Assembly: GCF_004570865.1 (NCBI RefSeq)
Contig: NZ_SPQS01000009.1
Span: 124,001-188,000, forward strand
Direction of reading: 5' to 3'
DNA: 64,000 bases
Origin: Bradyrhizobium frederickii
GTDB lineage: Bacteria > Pseudomonadota > Alphaproteobacteria > Rhizobiales > Xanthobacteraceae
Positions 49,061 through 58,524 of the stretch are shown here, one piece after another; positions within the stretch are counted from its first letter, which is position 1; every line of letters starts with the position of its first letter. The translations under genes and the position numbers were made by a program. The notes below the pieces were generated by a model that saw nothing but the letters and a program-made list of their open reading frames with translations, did no database searches and was not told the origin of the DNA.

Positions 49061-49999
49061 TTACTTCCCCCACCGCAAGGCCAGCGCATCGCGCTCCTTG
49101 GCGAGCTCCAGCAATCCCGCTCGCGTCGCCGGATGCAGCGGCTGGAGCGGGTGTCGCACGGCGTCCGACTTGATGACGCCGCCGGCCTGCATCATGACCT
49201 TGCAGGCGATCAGGCCGCATTGACGGTTCTCGTAGTTGATCAGCGGCAGCCAGCGTTCGTATGCCGCCTTCGCCTTTTCGCGGTCGCCGGCGAAATAGGG
49301 ATCGACGATCTGGCGGATGCCGTCGGGATAGCCGCCGCCGGTCATGGCGCCGGTGGCACCGGCATCGAGATCGGCGAGCAGCGTGATCGCCTCCTCGCCG
49401 TCCCAGGGGCCTTCGATGTCCTTGCCGCCCGCCTCGATCAGGCCGCGCAGCTTTGAGGCCGCACCTGCCACCTCGATCTTGAAATAGCGGATGTTCGAGA
49501 AATCGCGCGCCAGCCGCGCGAGCAGCTCGACCGAGAGCGGCGTGCCGGCCACCGGCGCGTCCTGGATCATGATCGGAATATCGATCGCGCCCGAGAGCAC
49601 CTTGAAGAATTCGACGATGCCCTTCTCGGGAACCCGGAAGGTCGCGCCGTGATAGGGCGGCATCACCATCACCATGGCCGCGCCCGCCGCCTCGGCCTGC
49701 TTGCTGCGCGCCGCGCAGACGGCCGAGCTGAAATGGGTGGTGGTGACGATCACGGGAACCCGGCCCGCGACATGTTCCAGCACCGCATGCATCACGGTCT
49801 CGCGCTCGGCATCGGTGAGCACGAACTGCTCGGAGAAATTGGCGAGGATGCAGATGCCGTGCGAACCGGCATCGATCATGAAATCGATGCAGCGGCGCTG
49901 TCCCTCGAGGTCGAGCTCACCGCGCTCGTCGAAGATGGTGGGCGCGACCGGGAACACGCCGCGATAGGGGCGCTGGGCCTTGTGGGGGGTGACCGGCAT
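49061..49999 (-). CDS. Dihydrodipicolinate synthase family protein
   Basis: 312 residues of the NAL/DHDPS TIM-barrel family: GVFPVAPTIFDERGELDLEG, ICILANFSEQFVLTDAERET and VIVTTTHFSSAVCAARSKQA. The Schiff-base Lys appears in RYFKIEVAGAASKLRGL, and the later GATGAMTGGGYPDGIRQIVD resembles sugar-acid dehydratases or aldolases rather than DapA. Substrate unknown. MPVTPHKAQRPYRG from ATG 49999 is preceded by GAGAG. Another member of the family is cut by the right window edge. Confidence 0.88.
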   Translation of the reverse strand: MPVTPHKAQRPYRGVFPVAPTIFDERGELDLEGQRRCIDFMIDAGSHGICILANFSEQFVLTDAERETVMHAVLEHVAGRVPVIVTTTHFSSAVCAARSKQAEAAGAAMVMVMPPYHGATFRVPEKGIVEFFKVLSGAIDIPIMIQDAPVAGTPLSVELLARLARDFSNIRYFKIEVAGAASKLRGLIEAGGKDIEGPWDGEEAITLLADLDAGATGAMTGGGYPDGIRQIVDPYFAGDREKAKAAYERWLPLINYENRQCGLIACKVMMQAGGVIKSDAVRHPLQPLHPATRAGLLELAKERDALALRWGK

Positions 50000-50140
50000 C
50001 GAACTCTCCATCCCTGATGTGTCTTGCGTCTGGCGCTGCGCTCACGGCGCGCGGCGGCACAGATGTAGCCGCCGCGCGGACCGGCGGCAATGGCCGCTCG
50101 ACATCAGACGGAGAGAACTGAGAGAGAGCTCGCCTGCGGC

Positions 50141-50257
50141 CGTCCTTCGGGATGCCCGCCTCCGGCGGGCCCTCAGGATGAGGTCTCGGTCCGCGGCAAA
50201 ATATCAGACCCTCATGGTGAGGAGCCCGCCAATGCGGGCGTCTCGAACCATGCAGGC
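50141..50257. repeat. CCTCAGGATGAGG / CATGGTGAGG-type repeat
   Basis: CCGTCCTTCGGGATGCCCGC and CCTCAGGATGAGG, then CTCATGGTGAGGAGCCCGCC and GCGTCTCGAACCATG. Same family as 12,195-12,325 and 17,642-17,774, in the gap between the DHDPS-like start and the chemotaxis receptor end. Confidence 0.7.
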
Positions 50258-50284
50258 CGAACCTCTGACGATTGTCTCAGTGGA

Positions 50285-52366
50285 TTACGCGGACTTCACT
50301 GCTCCCAAGAAGCCCTCGACCGCGACGCGGAGCCGATCGGCGTCGGCCGACATCTTCTTGACGGATTCCGACAGCACCGTGCCGGCATTGCCGGTCTCCT
50401 GGTTGAGCCTGGCGACGCTGCCAATGGTGTCGGTGACCTCGCGGGTGCCTTGCGCCGCCTGCTGGAAGTTGCGGGAGATCTCGGTGGTGGCGGCGCGCTG
50501 CTGCTCGACGGCGGCGGCAATCGCCGTCATCTTCTCGTCGATGCCGCTGATGGCGCCGCCGATCAAGCGGATGGCGGCAACCGCCTGGCCCGTCGCGGCC
50601 TGGATCTCCTCGACCTGGCGCGAGATCTCTTCGGTCGCGGTCGCCGTCTGGGAGGCGAGACTCTTGACCTCACCGGCGACCACGGCGAAGCCGCGGCCGG
50701 CTTCGCCCGCGCGCGCGGCTTCGATGGTGGCGTTCAGCGCCAGAAGGTTGGTCTGGCCGGCGATGGCGTTGATCATCTTGACGACTTCGCCGATGCGGCT
50801 TGCGGTCTGGTCGAGGATCTCGACCGTCGCATTGGTCTGCTCGGCCTGCGAGACGGCTTCGCGGGCCTCGCGGGCGCTGGACTGCACCTGCGCCGAGATC
50901 TCGCCGACGGATGCGGAGAGCTCTTCGGTCGCGGCCGCGATGGTCTCGAGATTGTTGGTGGCCTGTTCGGCGGCGGAAGAGACCGCTGCGGTCTGGCTGC
51001 TCGATTGCGACACCAGCGAGCGCACGCCGGTCGCGGTGGCATCGAGCTCACGCGTCGAGGCCGCAACGCTCTGGATGACGGCCTGCACGGTGTCGTCAAA
51101 GCTACGGCATGCAGAATCGACAGTGCCGGAGCGCGCGAGCTGGAGCGCCTGCTGCGATTCGCGCTCCTGGCCCAGCCGTTCCGCGGTTGCCGCGCTCTCG
51201 CGCAGGCTTTCCAGTGCGGCGGCCATGGTGCCGAACTCGTCGGGATGCCGGGATTGCGGCACCGGCGTCGCATAGTCGCGGGCGCTGATGCGGGCGATGG
51301 CGTCGAGGATGGCGCGTACCGGCCGCATCAGGCGATTGCGCACCACGAACACGCCGGCCAGAGTCACGGCCAGCGCGAGCAGGAAGGCGAGCGACTGCAC
51401 GATGAGGTTGGTGAGGGCTTTGGCCTGGACGGCTTCCGCACGCGCGATCGACTGGTCGAGAGCCTTGTTGGCGACCGCAACGATCGGCGCGAAGGGCGAC
51501 TGACACAGCGCGTTCCATTCCGAGGCGGGCATTGCCGGCTTGCCGCTGCCGTCGAGATTCCTGGTGAGATCGCCGATTTGCTTGAGCACACCGTCCGTCT
51601 TGGCCCGCGCCTCCTTCGCGGCATTGACAAGGTCCGCCGTCACGTCGGGCGCGGCCAGCAATTCCTCCATGCCGGTCCAGCCGGCGGTGACGATGCCGTT
51701 CCAGCCGGCCACGGTCTGCTTCTGGGTCTCGTCGAGCGGCTTTGAGGTGTTGACGTTGGGACGGAGGGTCGAGCACTGGATGCCGTAACGGTCGCGCACC
51801 TGCCAGGCCAAGCGGCGGGCCTGGATCATGCGCGCGATGAAGGGATCGTTGGTCCAGGCGCGGTTGGACACCGCGGTGGACGCCAGATTCGCGGTCTCGA
51901 TCACCTTGGTGACGCCATCGTACCAGGGCGCGGTGCGCTCGATCTTGCGCTCGGCACGCGGCAGCTTGGCCTCGTCGTAGAACAGCTGGAACTTCGGAGC
52001 AGCCTCGCTCCAGCGCTGCTTCAGCGTGCTGGCGAGTTCGTCGCGGCGAGCGAACTCGACGGTGGCGAGCGCCGCGGCGATGGCATCATAGCCGGCCTGC
52101 TCGGCCTTCTCGGCGGCGCCAAGCTTGGCGCGCGGATCGTCCTCGCCGAGCAGCGCGCTCTGCGCATCGCCGCGATTGCTGCGCAATGCGAGCACGCCGT
52201 GGAAGATCGCCTTGTCGGCAGCCGCAAGCCGCTCGGTCTCCAGACTTTCGCTGTAGCGGCCGAACGCCCCGAGCATCTGGAACGCGGTGCTGGCCAGCGC
52301 GCCGGCGGCGACCAGCGCCATCAGCGTCAGGAGAAGCGAGCTTACCGATTTGTTAAACATCGTCAT
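50285..52366 (-). CDS. Methyl-accepting chemotaxis protein
   Basis: 693 residues. A first helix at about residues 10-32 and a second at about 320-345 enclose a large periplasmic sensor domain (~290 residues, mainly helical) of no recognised class. HAMP follows (RLMRPVRAILDAIARISARD), then the signalling hairpin with the conserved tip INAIAGQTNLLALNATIEAA and ARAGEAGRGFAVVAGEVKSL. No CheR/CheB-tethering pentapeptide is at the C-terminus. Signal unknown. Single gene; a second ATG two codons on is equally possible. Confidence 0.93.
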   Translation of the reverse strand: MTMFNKSVSSLLLTLMALVAAGALASTAFQMLGAFGRYSESLETERLAAADKAIFHGVLALRSNRGDAQSALLGEDDPRAKLGAAEKAEQAGYDAIAAALATVEFARRDELASTLKQRWSEAAPKFQLFYDEAKLPRAERKIERTAPWYDGVTKVIETANLASTAVSNRAWTNDPFIARMIQARRLAWQVRDRYGIQCSTLRPNVNTSKPLDETQKQTVAGWNGIVTAGWTGMEELLAAPDVTADLVNAAKEARAKTDGVLKQIGDLTRNLDGSGKPAMPASEWNALCQSPFAPIVAVANKALDQSIARAEAVQAKALTNLIVQSLAFLLALAVTLAGVFVVRNRLMRPVRAILDAIARISARDYATPVPQSRHPDEFGTMAAALESLRESAATAERLGQERESQQALQLARSGTVDSACRSFDDTVQAVIQSVAASTRELDATATGVRSLVSQSSSQTAAVSSAAEQATNNLETIAAATEELSASVGEISAQVQSSAREAREAVSQAEQTNATVEILDQTASRIGEVVKMINAIAGQTNLLALNATIEAARAGEAGRGFAVVAGEVKSLASQTATATEEISRQVEEIQAATGQAVAAIRLIGGAISGIDEKMTAIAAAVEQQRAATTEISRNFQQAAQGTREVTDTIGSVARLNQETGNAGTVLSESVKKMSADADRLRVAVEGFLGAVKSA

Positions 52367-52488
52367 GGGTTCGGGGCCTACTCTTCACGAGAGGCCACCT
52401 TGCATGGCGACATGCCAAGGTTTGGTTAAGACTTTAATCAAATACCTGCGGTTGTGCCCGCCGTTTCCTCCCGCCAGGCTGCGTCCGA

Positions 52489-53259
52489 TCACGCCACCTT
52501 GGTGAAGTCAGGCGGCCGGCGCTCGGCGAAGGCGGTGAATGCTTCGCGCGCCTCGGCGGTGCGCAGCCGCTGGGCGAACTGCTCGCCTTCGGCCTGCATC
52601 TGCGCGACCAGCGCCTCGCCGTTGCGCATCAAGCGCTTGGTGGCGGTGAGGGCGCCGGCCGGTTGCCGGGCAAGGCGCTGCGCGAGCGCGAGCGCCTTGG
52701 CGTCGAGCTTGTCGAGCGGCACCACACGGTTGGCGATGCCCCATTGCAGCGCGGCCTGCGCCGGCACCGTCTCGCCCAGCGCGAACATCTCGTAGGCGCG
52801 GGCATGGCCGATGCGCGCCGGCATCAGCAGGCTGGAGGCCGCTTCCGGCACCAGCGCGAGGCTGACGAAAGGCGTCGACAATTGCGCGTTGTCGGCGAGC
52901 ACCACGAGGTCGCAATGCAGCAGCATTGTGGTGCCGACGCCGACGGCACGGCCCTGCACCGCCGCGACCAGCGGCCGGGTGCAGCGGGCCAGCGACTGGA
53001 TGAAGCGGATGACGTTGCGGCTGCCTTCGGATTTGCCGGCTGCGACCGCGGCGAATTCGCCGACGTCGTTGCCGGCGGTGAACATGTCGCCCTCGCCGCG
53101 GATCAGGATCACGCGGACGGACGCATCGTGCTCGGCGGATTCGATGGCGTCGGCGAGCTTGCCGTACATCGCATCGGTCAGCGCGTTCTTCTTGTCGGGA
53201 CGCGCCAGCGTGAGGGTGAGAATGCCGCCGTTGGTCTCGATGCGGACGTGCTCGGTCAT
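52489..53259 (-). CDS. Enoyl-CoA hydratase/isomerase family protein
   Basis: 256 residues of the crotonase family: LTLARPDKKNALTDAMYGKL, LIRGEGDMFTAGNDVGEFAA (the oxyanion A-G-N-D) and LVAAVQGRAVGVGTTMLLHC with the G-V-G loop. The two Glu of true hydratases are not both evident, so isomerase, hydrolase or another crotonase activity is possible. It overlaps the MarR regulator gene by ATGA, so both are one operon and probably co-regulated. Confidence 0.9.
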   Translation of the reverse strand: MTEHVRIETNGGILTLTLARPDKKNALTDAMYGKLADAIESAEHDASVRVILIRGEGDMFTAGNDVGEFAAVAAGKSEGSRNVIRFIQSLARCTRPLVAAVQGRAVGVGTTMLLHCDLVVLADNAQLSTPFVSLALVPEAASSLLMPARIGHARAYEMFALGETVPAQAALQWGIANRVVPLDKLDAKALALAQRLARQPAGALTATKRLMRNGEALVAQMQAEGEQFAQRLRTAEAREAFTAFAERRPPDFTKVA

Positions 53260-53738
53260 GGGTTCGCTCCTTCTATTCGTCTGAATGCCTTGTCGTCCGA
53301 AGGCCTTGGAAACTTGTCCTGAATGCTGGTCAGCCAGCGCGCGACGATGTCGATTTCCGCGGCCGTGAATCCGTCCGTCAACGCCGCGTTGATCTCGGCC
53401 GCGCCGGCTTTGGCTTGCGCCAGCGCGGTGCGTCCCTTCGGCGTCAGAAAGATGCGCCAGGCGCGTCCGTCCTCGCGGTCGGCCCGCCGCTCGATCAACT
53501 TCGCAGCCTCGGTGCGGTCGACGAGGCCGGAAATGCCGGCCGGCCCCATGTCGAGCGCCGCGCCCGCCTCGCCCATCAGCACGCCGTCCTGCTTGCCGAG
53601 GATGAACAACAACCCGGCCTGCGCCGGCGTCACCTCGCTCTCCGGCCGCGCCGCCATCCAGCGCTGCAAGCGGCGCTGCGCGACGCTGAGCAGATAGATC
53701 AGCCGATGGTGCCGCGCGTCGACGCCGTTATTTCGCAT
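53256..53738 (-). CDS. MarR-family transcriptional regulator
   Basis: 160 residues. The HTH region reads VTPAQAGLLFILGKQDGVLM, EAGAALDMGPAGISGLVDRT and the wing AKLIERRADREDGRAWRIFL. LTPKGRTALAQAKAGA follows. MarR proteins are usually autorepressed and released by small ligands, often acyl-CoA or phenolic compounds when next to CoA enzymes. The ATG at 53738 lies within an 18-bp palindrome, a likely self-operator. Confidence 0.92.
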   Translation of the reverse strand: MRNNGVDARHHRLIYLLSVAQRRLQRWMAARPESEVTPAQAGLLFILGKQDGVLMGEAGAALDMGPAGISGLVDRTEAAKLIERRADREDGRAWRIFLTPKGRTALAQAKAGAAEINAALTDGFTAAEIDIVARWLTSIQDKFPRPSDDKAFRRIEGANP

Positions 53739-53746
53739 GCGAAATA
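53729..53746. promoter_or_regulatory. Perfect 18-bp palindrome overlapping the marR-type start
   Basis: TATTTCGCATGCGAAATA is uninterrupted and includes the regulator's ATG (minus strand, 53738-53736). MarR dimers bind such 16-20 bp palindromes; autoregulation of the regulator/enoyl-CoA hydratase operon is inferred. Confidence 0.7.
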
Positions 53747-53786
53747 TCTAGCTGAGGGCGAGTTCGTTGTCAAACGAGCCGTTTGG

Positions 53787-55448
53787 CTACGGCGCGCAGG
53801 TGAAGCTCGCCGCTTCCGTCACCGGTCCCGATTTGTAATGCGGCCAGGCCGGCCAGCGGCACAGCGGCAGCGCACGCAACGTGGCGAACGACGGCGCCTC
53901 GACCTTCTGCTCGGCCACTTCGAGATCGCCGGGCGCCTTGCCCTTCTCGACCCAGTCGACCAGCACGCTGAGCATGTCGACATTGGCCGGCGCGCCGGAG
54001 CCGACATGATCGACGCCCGGCGCGGTGTAGAGCCGCGCGAACTCGGCCGTTTCGGCCTTGCCCATCTTGCGCTCGACGCTCTCGAAATAGCGGATGCCGG
54101 CATAGGGGCTCTGGGCGTAATCGGCCATGTGCTCGAGCATGACGAGGCGGCCGCCGCGCGCACGGAAGCGGCTGAGATCGGGATCGGTCGAATCCATCAG
54201 CTTCGACACTTCGAGCAGCCGCGCCTTGTGCTCCTCCACCTTGTAGGTGGTGACGTCGAGCTTGGGATCGCGCGCGAACACATATTGAATGCCGCCGGCG
54301 CCGTAGATCCAGGCGATGCCGTTGTTGGGCGCGGGCGGCTGTGCCGGCGGCGCGGTGCCGAGCCACCACGCGGTCCAGCCCCCGGTCGGGCCGATCGCGG
54401 GCGTATCCTCGCCCGAGACGCCCCAGCCCGGATAATCGTCGAGACCGTTGGCGAGCGCGAACGGGAATTTGTAGGTGGCGTGCAGCGTCTCGATCGCCTT
54501 GATCTGCGCATCGGTGAGGCACTGATCGCCGCTTTGGCCGGCCGCGCAACGCAGCGTCTCGAGCTTGAAGGCCGCCTTGCAGGCGACGGGATCCTGCACC
54601 AGCGCATCGTCGGAGCCGTCGGCCTTGTCGCAGGCCGCCCGCACCGCCTCGCCGACGAGCTTCACCTGCGCCGGATTGATCCAGCCCGCCCCCATGGTGA
54701 CGAGACCCGAACGCGTGCCGGCGTGTTGCAGCCCGACCCAGTTGATGACAGGCACGCGGGCAAAGATGCCGTCGAAATCATCGGGGTAACGCTGCGCCAT
54801 GGTAAGGCCTTCGCGGCCGCCCTCGGACGAGCCCATGAAGTACATCTTGTCGGGCTTCTTGCCGTAGGCGCGCTCCATCAGCGCAACCGCAACGTCGCGC
54901 ACTCGCTTGTAGGCGCGGTGGGCGAAATTCTCGAAGGCTTCATCGTTCAGCGCGAAGACCTGCGGCGGCTCGCCCGGCTTGGTCTCGTGGCCGGAATCGG
55001 TGCCGTAGGTGACGAAGCCGCGCGCCAGCGGCGACGGCTTGTCGAAGGGATAGGCCGGCGGCAGCGCAAGGCCGCTGATCAGCACGCCGTTGAAGCCGCC
55101 GCCGCCATATTGCAGCGAGCGCCCGTTCCATTCGACCGGAAGGTTGACCTGGAACCTGATCGGCGGCGCCTTGGGATCGGTGGGGTCGATATGGCCGAGC
55201 ACCTTGCAGAAGGCCGGGTTGGCCGGTGTGATGCGCCCGGACGGCGTCGGCCCGCGTTCGGCGACAGTGAGCTGTGAGGGCGCCTGCAGCGCCGCGGAAT
55301 CGATCTTCACGGCGTCGGCGCCGCCGACAAGACCCTTGCAGACCGTCTCTGCGTCCGCTGTCAGGGTCGCGGCCAACGCAACGTTCGCGCTCAGGGCCGC
55401 CGCCGTACCCACGAGCCACGCGCACAGCTTCGCTCTTGTCAGCGTCAT
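53787..55448 (-). CDS. Tannase/feruloyl-esterase family alpha/beta hydrolase, secreted
   Basis: 553 residues with a Sec signal (LCAWLVGTAAALSANVALAA). The nucleophile is in MGSSEGGREGLTMAQRYPDD, and the family's calcium/disulfide loop is visible as RAACDKADGSDDALVQDP followed by a Cys. The His is near PGVDHVGSGAPAN. It should hydrolyse aromatic carboxylic esters such as gallate or ferulate esters in the periplasm. Start at 55448 after GGTGGAAACG; the upstream TTG at 55478 is less likely. Divergent neighbours are absent, so it is a single gene. Confidence 0.9.
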   Translation of the reverse strand: MTLTRAKLCAWLVGTAAALSANVALAATLTADAETVCKGLVGGADAVKIDSAALQAPSQLTVAERGPTPSGRITPANPAFCKVLGHIDPTDPKAPPIRFQVNLPVEWNGRSLQYGGGGFNGVLISGLALPPAYPFDKPSPLARGFVTYGTDSGHETKPGEPPQVFALNDEAFENFAHRAYKRVRDVAVALMERAYGKKPDKMYFMGSSEGGREGLTMAQRYPDDFDGIFARVPVINWVGLQHAGTRSGLVTMGAGWINPAQVKLVGEAVRAACDKADGSDDALVQDPVACKAAFKLETLRCAAGQSGDQCLTDAQIKAIETLHATYKFPFALANGLDDYPGWGVSGEDTPAIGPTGGWTAWWLGTAPPAQPPAPNNGIAWIYGAGGIQYVFARDPKLDVTTYKVEEHKARLLEVSKLMDSTDPDLSRFRARGGRLVMLEHMADYAQSPYAGIRYFESVERKMGKAETAEFARLYTAPGVDHVGSGAPANVDMLSVLVDWVEKGKAPGDLEVAEQKVEAPSFATLRALPLCRWPAWPHYKSGPVTEAASFTCAP

Positions 55449-55624
55449 CGTTTCCACCCGGTTTGTGTTCTCGTTCAATCCACCAGAGGCCGCATTGAAT
55501 GCGACCTTCTGCCGGCCGTCAACCGAGCGCTGCAGCCTGTTTCGATGGAATCGGGACAGGCTGCTGTTTGTTGTTTGGCGTGCTTTCTTTACTCGAACCG
55601 ATATCCAGTTCGCTTGAAAACACT

Positions 55625-56869
55625 TTAGTGCTCGAACACCAGCCGCGCGCCGATCGTGCCGTCGAGGCTGCGGATCTGCTGCAGCAGCGCGGCGGAATCC
55701 TGCCCCGCGAGATCGGCGTCGAGCACGACGTAGCCGAGATCGCCGGCGGTCTCCAGATATTGCGCGGCGATGTTGATGTCGCGCTGCAGGAAGACCTCGT
55801 TGAGCCGGCGCAGCATGCCGGGCACGTTGCGATGGACATGGCTGAAGCGCGCCCCGGAGGGACGCAAATGCAGCTGCACTTCCGGAAAGTTCACCGCGCC
55901 CATGGTCGAGCCCGTGATGAAATAGTCGACCAGCTTGCGCGCGACCTCGCCGCCGATGCGCTCCTGCGCCTCCTCGGTCGAGCCGCCGATATGCGGGGTG
56001 AGAATGACGTTCTCCAGGCCCTGGACCGGACTCTTGAAGCGATCCGCGTTGGAGGAGGGCTCGACCGGAAACACGTCGATGGCTGCGCCGGCGAGATGCC
56101 CCTCTCGCAATGCGGCGGCAAGTGCATCGAGGTCAACCACGGTGCCGCGGCTGTTGTTGATCAGGAACGAGCCCGGCTTCATCGCCCGCAGCTCCTTCTC
56201 GCCGATCATGCCTGATGTCTCCGGCGTCTCCGGCACGTGCAGGCTGACGACGTCGCTCTGCGCCAGCAGCTCGTCCAGTCGCTCGACCGGCTCGGTGTTG
56301 CCGTGGCGGAGCTTGTCGGTGCGATCGAAATAGATCACGCGCATGCCCATGGCTTCGGCGAGCGTCGAGAGCTGGGAGCCGATATTGCCGTAACCGACGA
56401 TGCCGAGCGTGCGGCCGCGCACCTCGCGGCTGCCGGTGGCCGACTTGTCCCAGCCGCCGCCATGGGCCGACACCGAGCGCGGGAAGATCCGCCGCAGCAG
56501 CATCACGATCTCGCCGATCACGAGCTCGGCGACGCTGCGCGTGTTGGAGAACGGGGCGTTGAAGACGGGAATGCCGCGCTTGCGCGCCGCCGCGAGATCG
56601 ACCTGGTTGGTGCCGACGCTGAAGCAGCCGACCGCGAGCAGCTGGTCGGCGGCCCCGAGCACCTCGTCGGTGATCTGGGTGCGCGAGCGGATGCCGAGCA
56701 ACGACACCCCGTCGAGGGCCCGGCGCAGATCCCCGCCGTCGAGCGCCTTGGTCAGCCGCTCGACATTGGCGAAGCCCGCGCCCCTGAAAAGGTCGACAGC
56801 GCTATCATTGACGCCTTCGAGCAGCAGCGCCTTGGCGCTCCGCTCAGGGCCTTGGCCTGGGGCTGACAT
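55625..56869 (-). CDS. serA: D-3-phosphoglycerate dehydrogenase with ACT domain
   Basis: 414 residues, close to the E. coli length. The substrate-domain GIRSRTQITDEVLGAADQLL leads to the Rossmann motif GIVGYGNIGSQLSTLAEAMG. Catalytic Arg/Glu/His lie in NNSRGTVVDLDALAAAL, and TPHIGGSTEEAQERIGGEVA follows. The C-terminal ACT domain (MLRRLNEVFLQRDINIAAQY) suggests serine feedback. It starts serine synthesis by oxidising 3-phosphoglycerate. ATG at 56869 has AGGAGA upstream; a longer frame is dismissed. Confidence 0.93.
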   Translation of the reverse strand: MSAPGQGPERSAKALLLEGVNDSAVDLFRGAGFANVERLTKALDGGDLRRALDGVSLLGIRSRTQITDEVLGAADQLLAVGCFSVGTNQVDLAAARKRGIPVFNAPFSNTRSVAELVIGEIVMLLRRIFPRSVSAHGGGWDKSATGSREVRGRTLGIVGYGNIGSQLSTLAEAMGMRVIYFDRTDKLRHGNTEPVERLDELLAQSDVVSLHVPETPETSGMIGEKELRAMKPGSFLINNSRGTVVDLDALAAALREGHLAGAAIDVFPVEPSSNADRFKSPVQGLENVILTPHIGGSTEEAQERIGGEVARKLVDYFITGSTMGAVNFPEVQLHLRPSGARFSHVHRNVPGMLRRLNEVFLQRDINIAAQYLETAGDLGYVVLDADLAGQDSAALLQQIRSLDGTIGARLVFEH

Positions 56870-57202
56870 GGAATCTCCTAAACTGACGGCTTTGCGTGAG
56901 CACATAGACCGCCGACGATGCGCAGCACAATAGGGGGCGGATACGGGAAGAAGATGGCGGTGCGTGAGATACCTGGCATCCCACAGCGTGCTCACAATAG
57001 CGGTCCCGTCATCCTGAGGCGCGAGACGTGGGACGCAACGCGTCCCACGGGGAGCCTCGATGAACGGCCCCGATGCCGCTAGCAGCCGGGGCGTCGCCCT
57101 TCGAGGGCCGCTAAGAAGCGGCCGCCTCCAGCGACAACGGCTTCGCCGTTGCGCAGGGGTGACGGTGATAAAGTAGCGCCAAGTCGAACGTGCACCTGTC
57201 TC
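56870..57202. other. 333-bp gap with a CATCCTGAGG-type repeat
   Basis: No gene. The serA promoter should lie in the first ~100 bp. From about 57,008 to 57,160 the repeat words CGTCATCCTGAGGCGCGAGACG and GAGCCTCGATGAACGG, then CCTTCGAGGGCCGC and GCGCAGGGGTGACGG appear, as in other intergenic copies of this genus. Confidence 0.6.
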
Positions 57203-58435
57203 TCAAATCACGTAGAACCCGTGCGTGCCGTCGCGGCGGAGCTGCTCGACGAGGCCGTATTCCCAATCGAGATAGGCCTGCATCGCGGCTTGCGCGACGT
57301 CGGTGCCTTCATAGGGACGGCGGTAGCGGTGGGCCGGATCGGGCCTCGGCAGCACGCGCGGCGGGCCGATCTCGAGCGCGGCGTCATAGCCGCCTTCAAG
57401 CACATAGACCTCCCAGCCCATCTGCGCCAGCCACGACGCCGTCATGTCGGCGCGGACGCTCCTGTCGTCGGTCAGCAAAATGCGCGCGCCACGCACCGGC
57501 GCAGCCATGTCGGTTTCCTGCACCAGCTGGCCGCCCGGATAATGCCGGAAGCCCGGGAGGTGGCCGGCCGCATATTCCTCGGCATCGCGCACGTCGAAGC
57601 GATACAGCGTGCGATCCGTCTGCGCGATAAGCGCCGCCATCTCGCGCGCCCCGATGTGGCGAACGCCGGCGCGATAGGCGACATCGCGCGCATTGGCAGG
57701 ACCGCCCGCGAACGGCCCGATCTCCCCGCGCCTGGTAGCACCGTGGTCGAGCCTGTGCCGCGCCAGCGTCCAGCCGATGGTGCCGTTGCGCAGCGCCCGC
57801 ACCTTGTTGGGCACGCCGGCATTGATCAGCGACTGGGTGCCGATGATGGAGCGGGTGCGGCCGGCGCAATTGACGATGATGGTGGTGTCAGGATCGGGCG
57901 CGGCCTGCCCGGCCCGCAGCACCAGCTCGGCGCCGGGCACGCTGACCGAGCCCGGAATGTTCATGGTCGCATATTCGTCGAAGCGGCGAACGTCGAGGAT
58001 GGCGATGTCGGCCTTGTCGGCGATCAGCTTGGCCACGTCGTCGGCGCTGAGCGACGGCGTGTGCCGCCGCGCTTCGACCAGCTCGCCGAACGCTTTCGAA
58101 TAGGAATTGACGTCCTCGAACACCTCGTAGCCCGCCGCGCGCCACGCCTTCAGCCCGCCATCGAGCGCGCTGATGTTGGTGTAGCCGAGCGCGGCGAGAC
58201 GTTCGGCGCCGGGCCCGACCAGCCCATCACCGCCATCATAGAGCACGATCGGCACGTCCTTGCGCGGCAGCCTGGTCTCGGCCTCGATCGCGATCCGGTC
58301 GACGGCCATGTTGGCGGCGAACAGCGGATGTCCGGTCGCGAAGGCGGCCTCGTATCGGAGGTCGAGCAGCGCGATCTCCTCGCGCAGCAGCAGCGCGCGG
58401 CGGATGTCGGCGGGGGTGACGGTGGGAAGCTTCAT
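57203..58435 (-). CDS. Three-domain rhodanese-like sulfurtransferase
   Basis: 410 residues made of three rhodanese domains. Domain 1 (about 5-115) has Asp where the catalytic Cys should be (VLYDGGDGLVGPGAERLAAL). Domain 2 (about 125-240) keeps it in IIVNCAGRTRSIIGTQSLIN. Domain 3 (about 275-370) again lacks it (ARILLTDDRSVRADMTASWL). So only the middle domain should transfer sulfur, and the others may be structural or regulatory. ATG at 58435 begins the first domain, MKLPTVTPADIRRAL. It stands alone; the sulfur acceptor is unknown. Confidence 0.88.
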   Translation of the reverse strand: MKLPTVTPADIRRALLLREEIALLDLRYEAAFATGHPLFAANMAVDRIAIEAETRLPRKDVPIVLYDGGDGLVGPGAERLAALGYTNISALDGGLKAWRAAGYEVFEDVNSYSKAFGELVEARRHTPSLSADDVAKLIADKADIAILDVRRFDEYATMNIPGSVSVPGAELVLRAGQAAPDPDTTIIVNCAGRTRSIIGTQSLINAGVPNKVRALRNGTIGWTLARHRLDHGATRRGEIGPFAGGPANARDVAYRAGVRHIGAREMAALIAQTDRTLYRFDVRDAEEYAAGHLPGFRHYPGGQLVQETDMAAPVRGARILLTDDRSVRADMTASWLAQMGWEVYVLEGGYDAALEIGPPRVLPRPDPAHRYRRPYEGTDVAQAAMQAYLDWEYGLVEQLRRDGTHGFYVI

Positions 58436-58524
58436 TGTGCGGCCTTGCAAAGAGAACAGGGACCTTTTGAACCATTGCGGTAGCGTTGGCCAGCAATAAG
58501 CCAGAAGCACATGCGGAGATCAGG

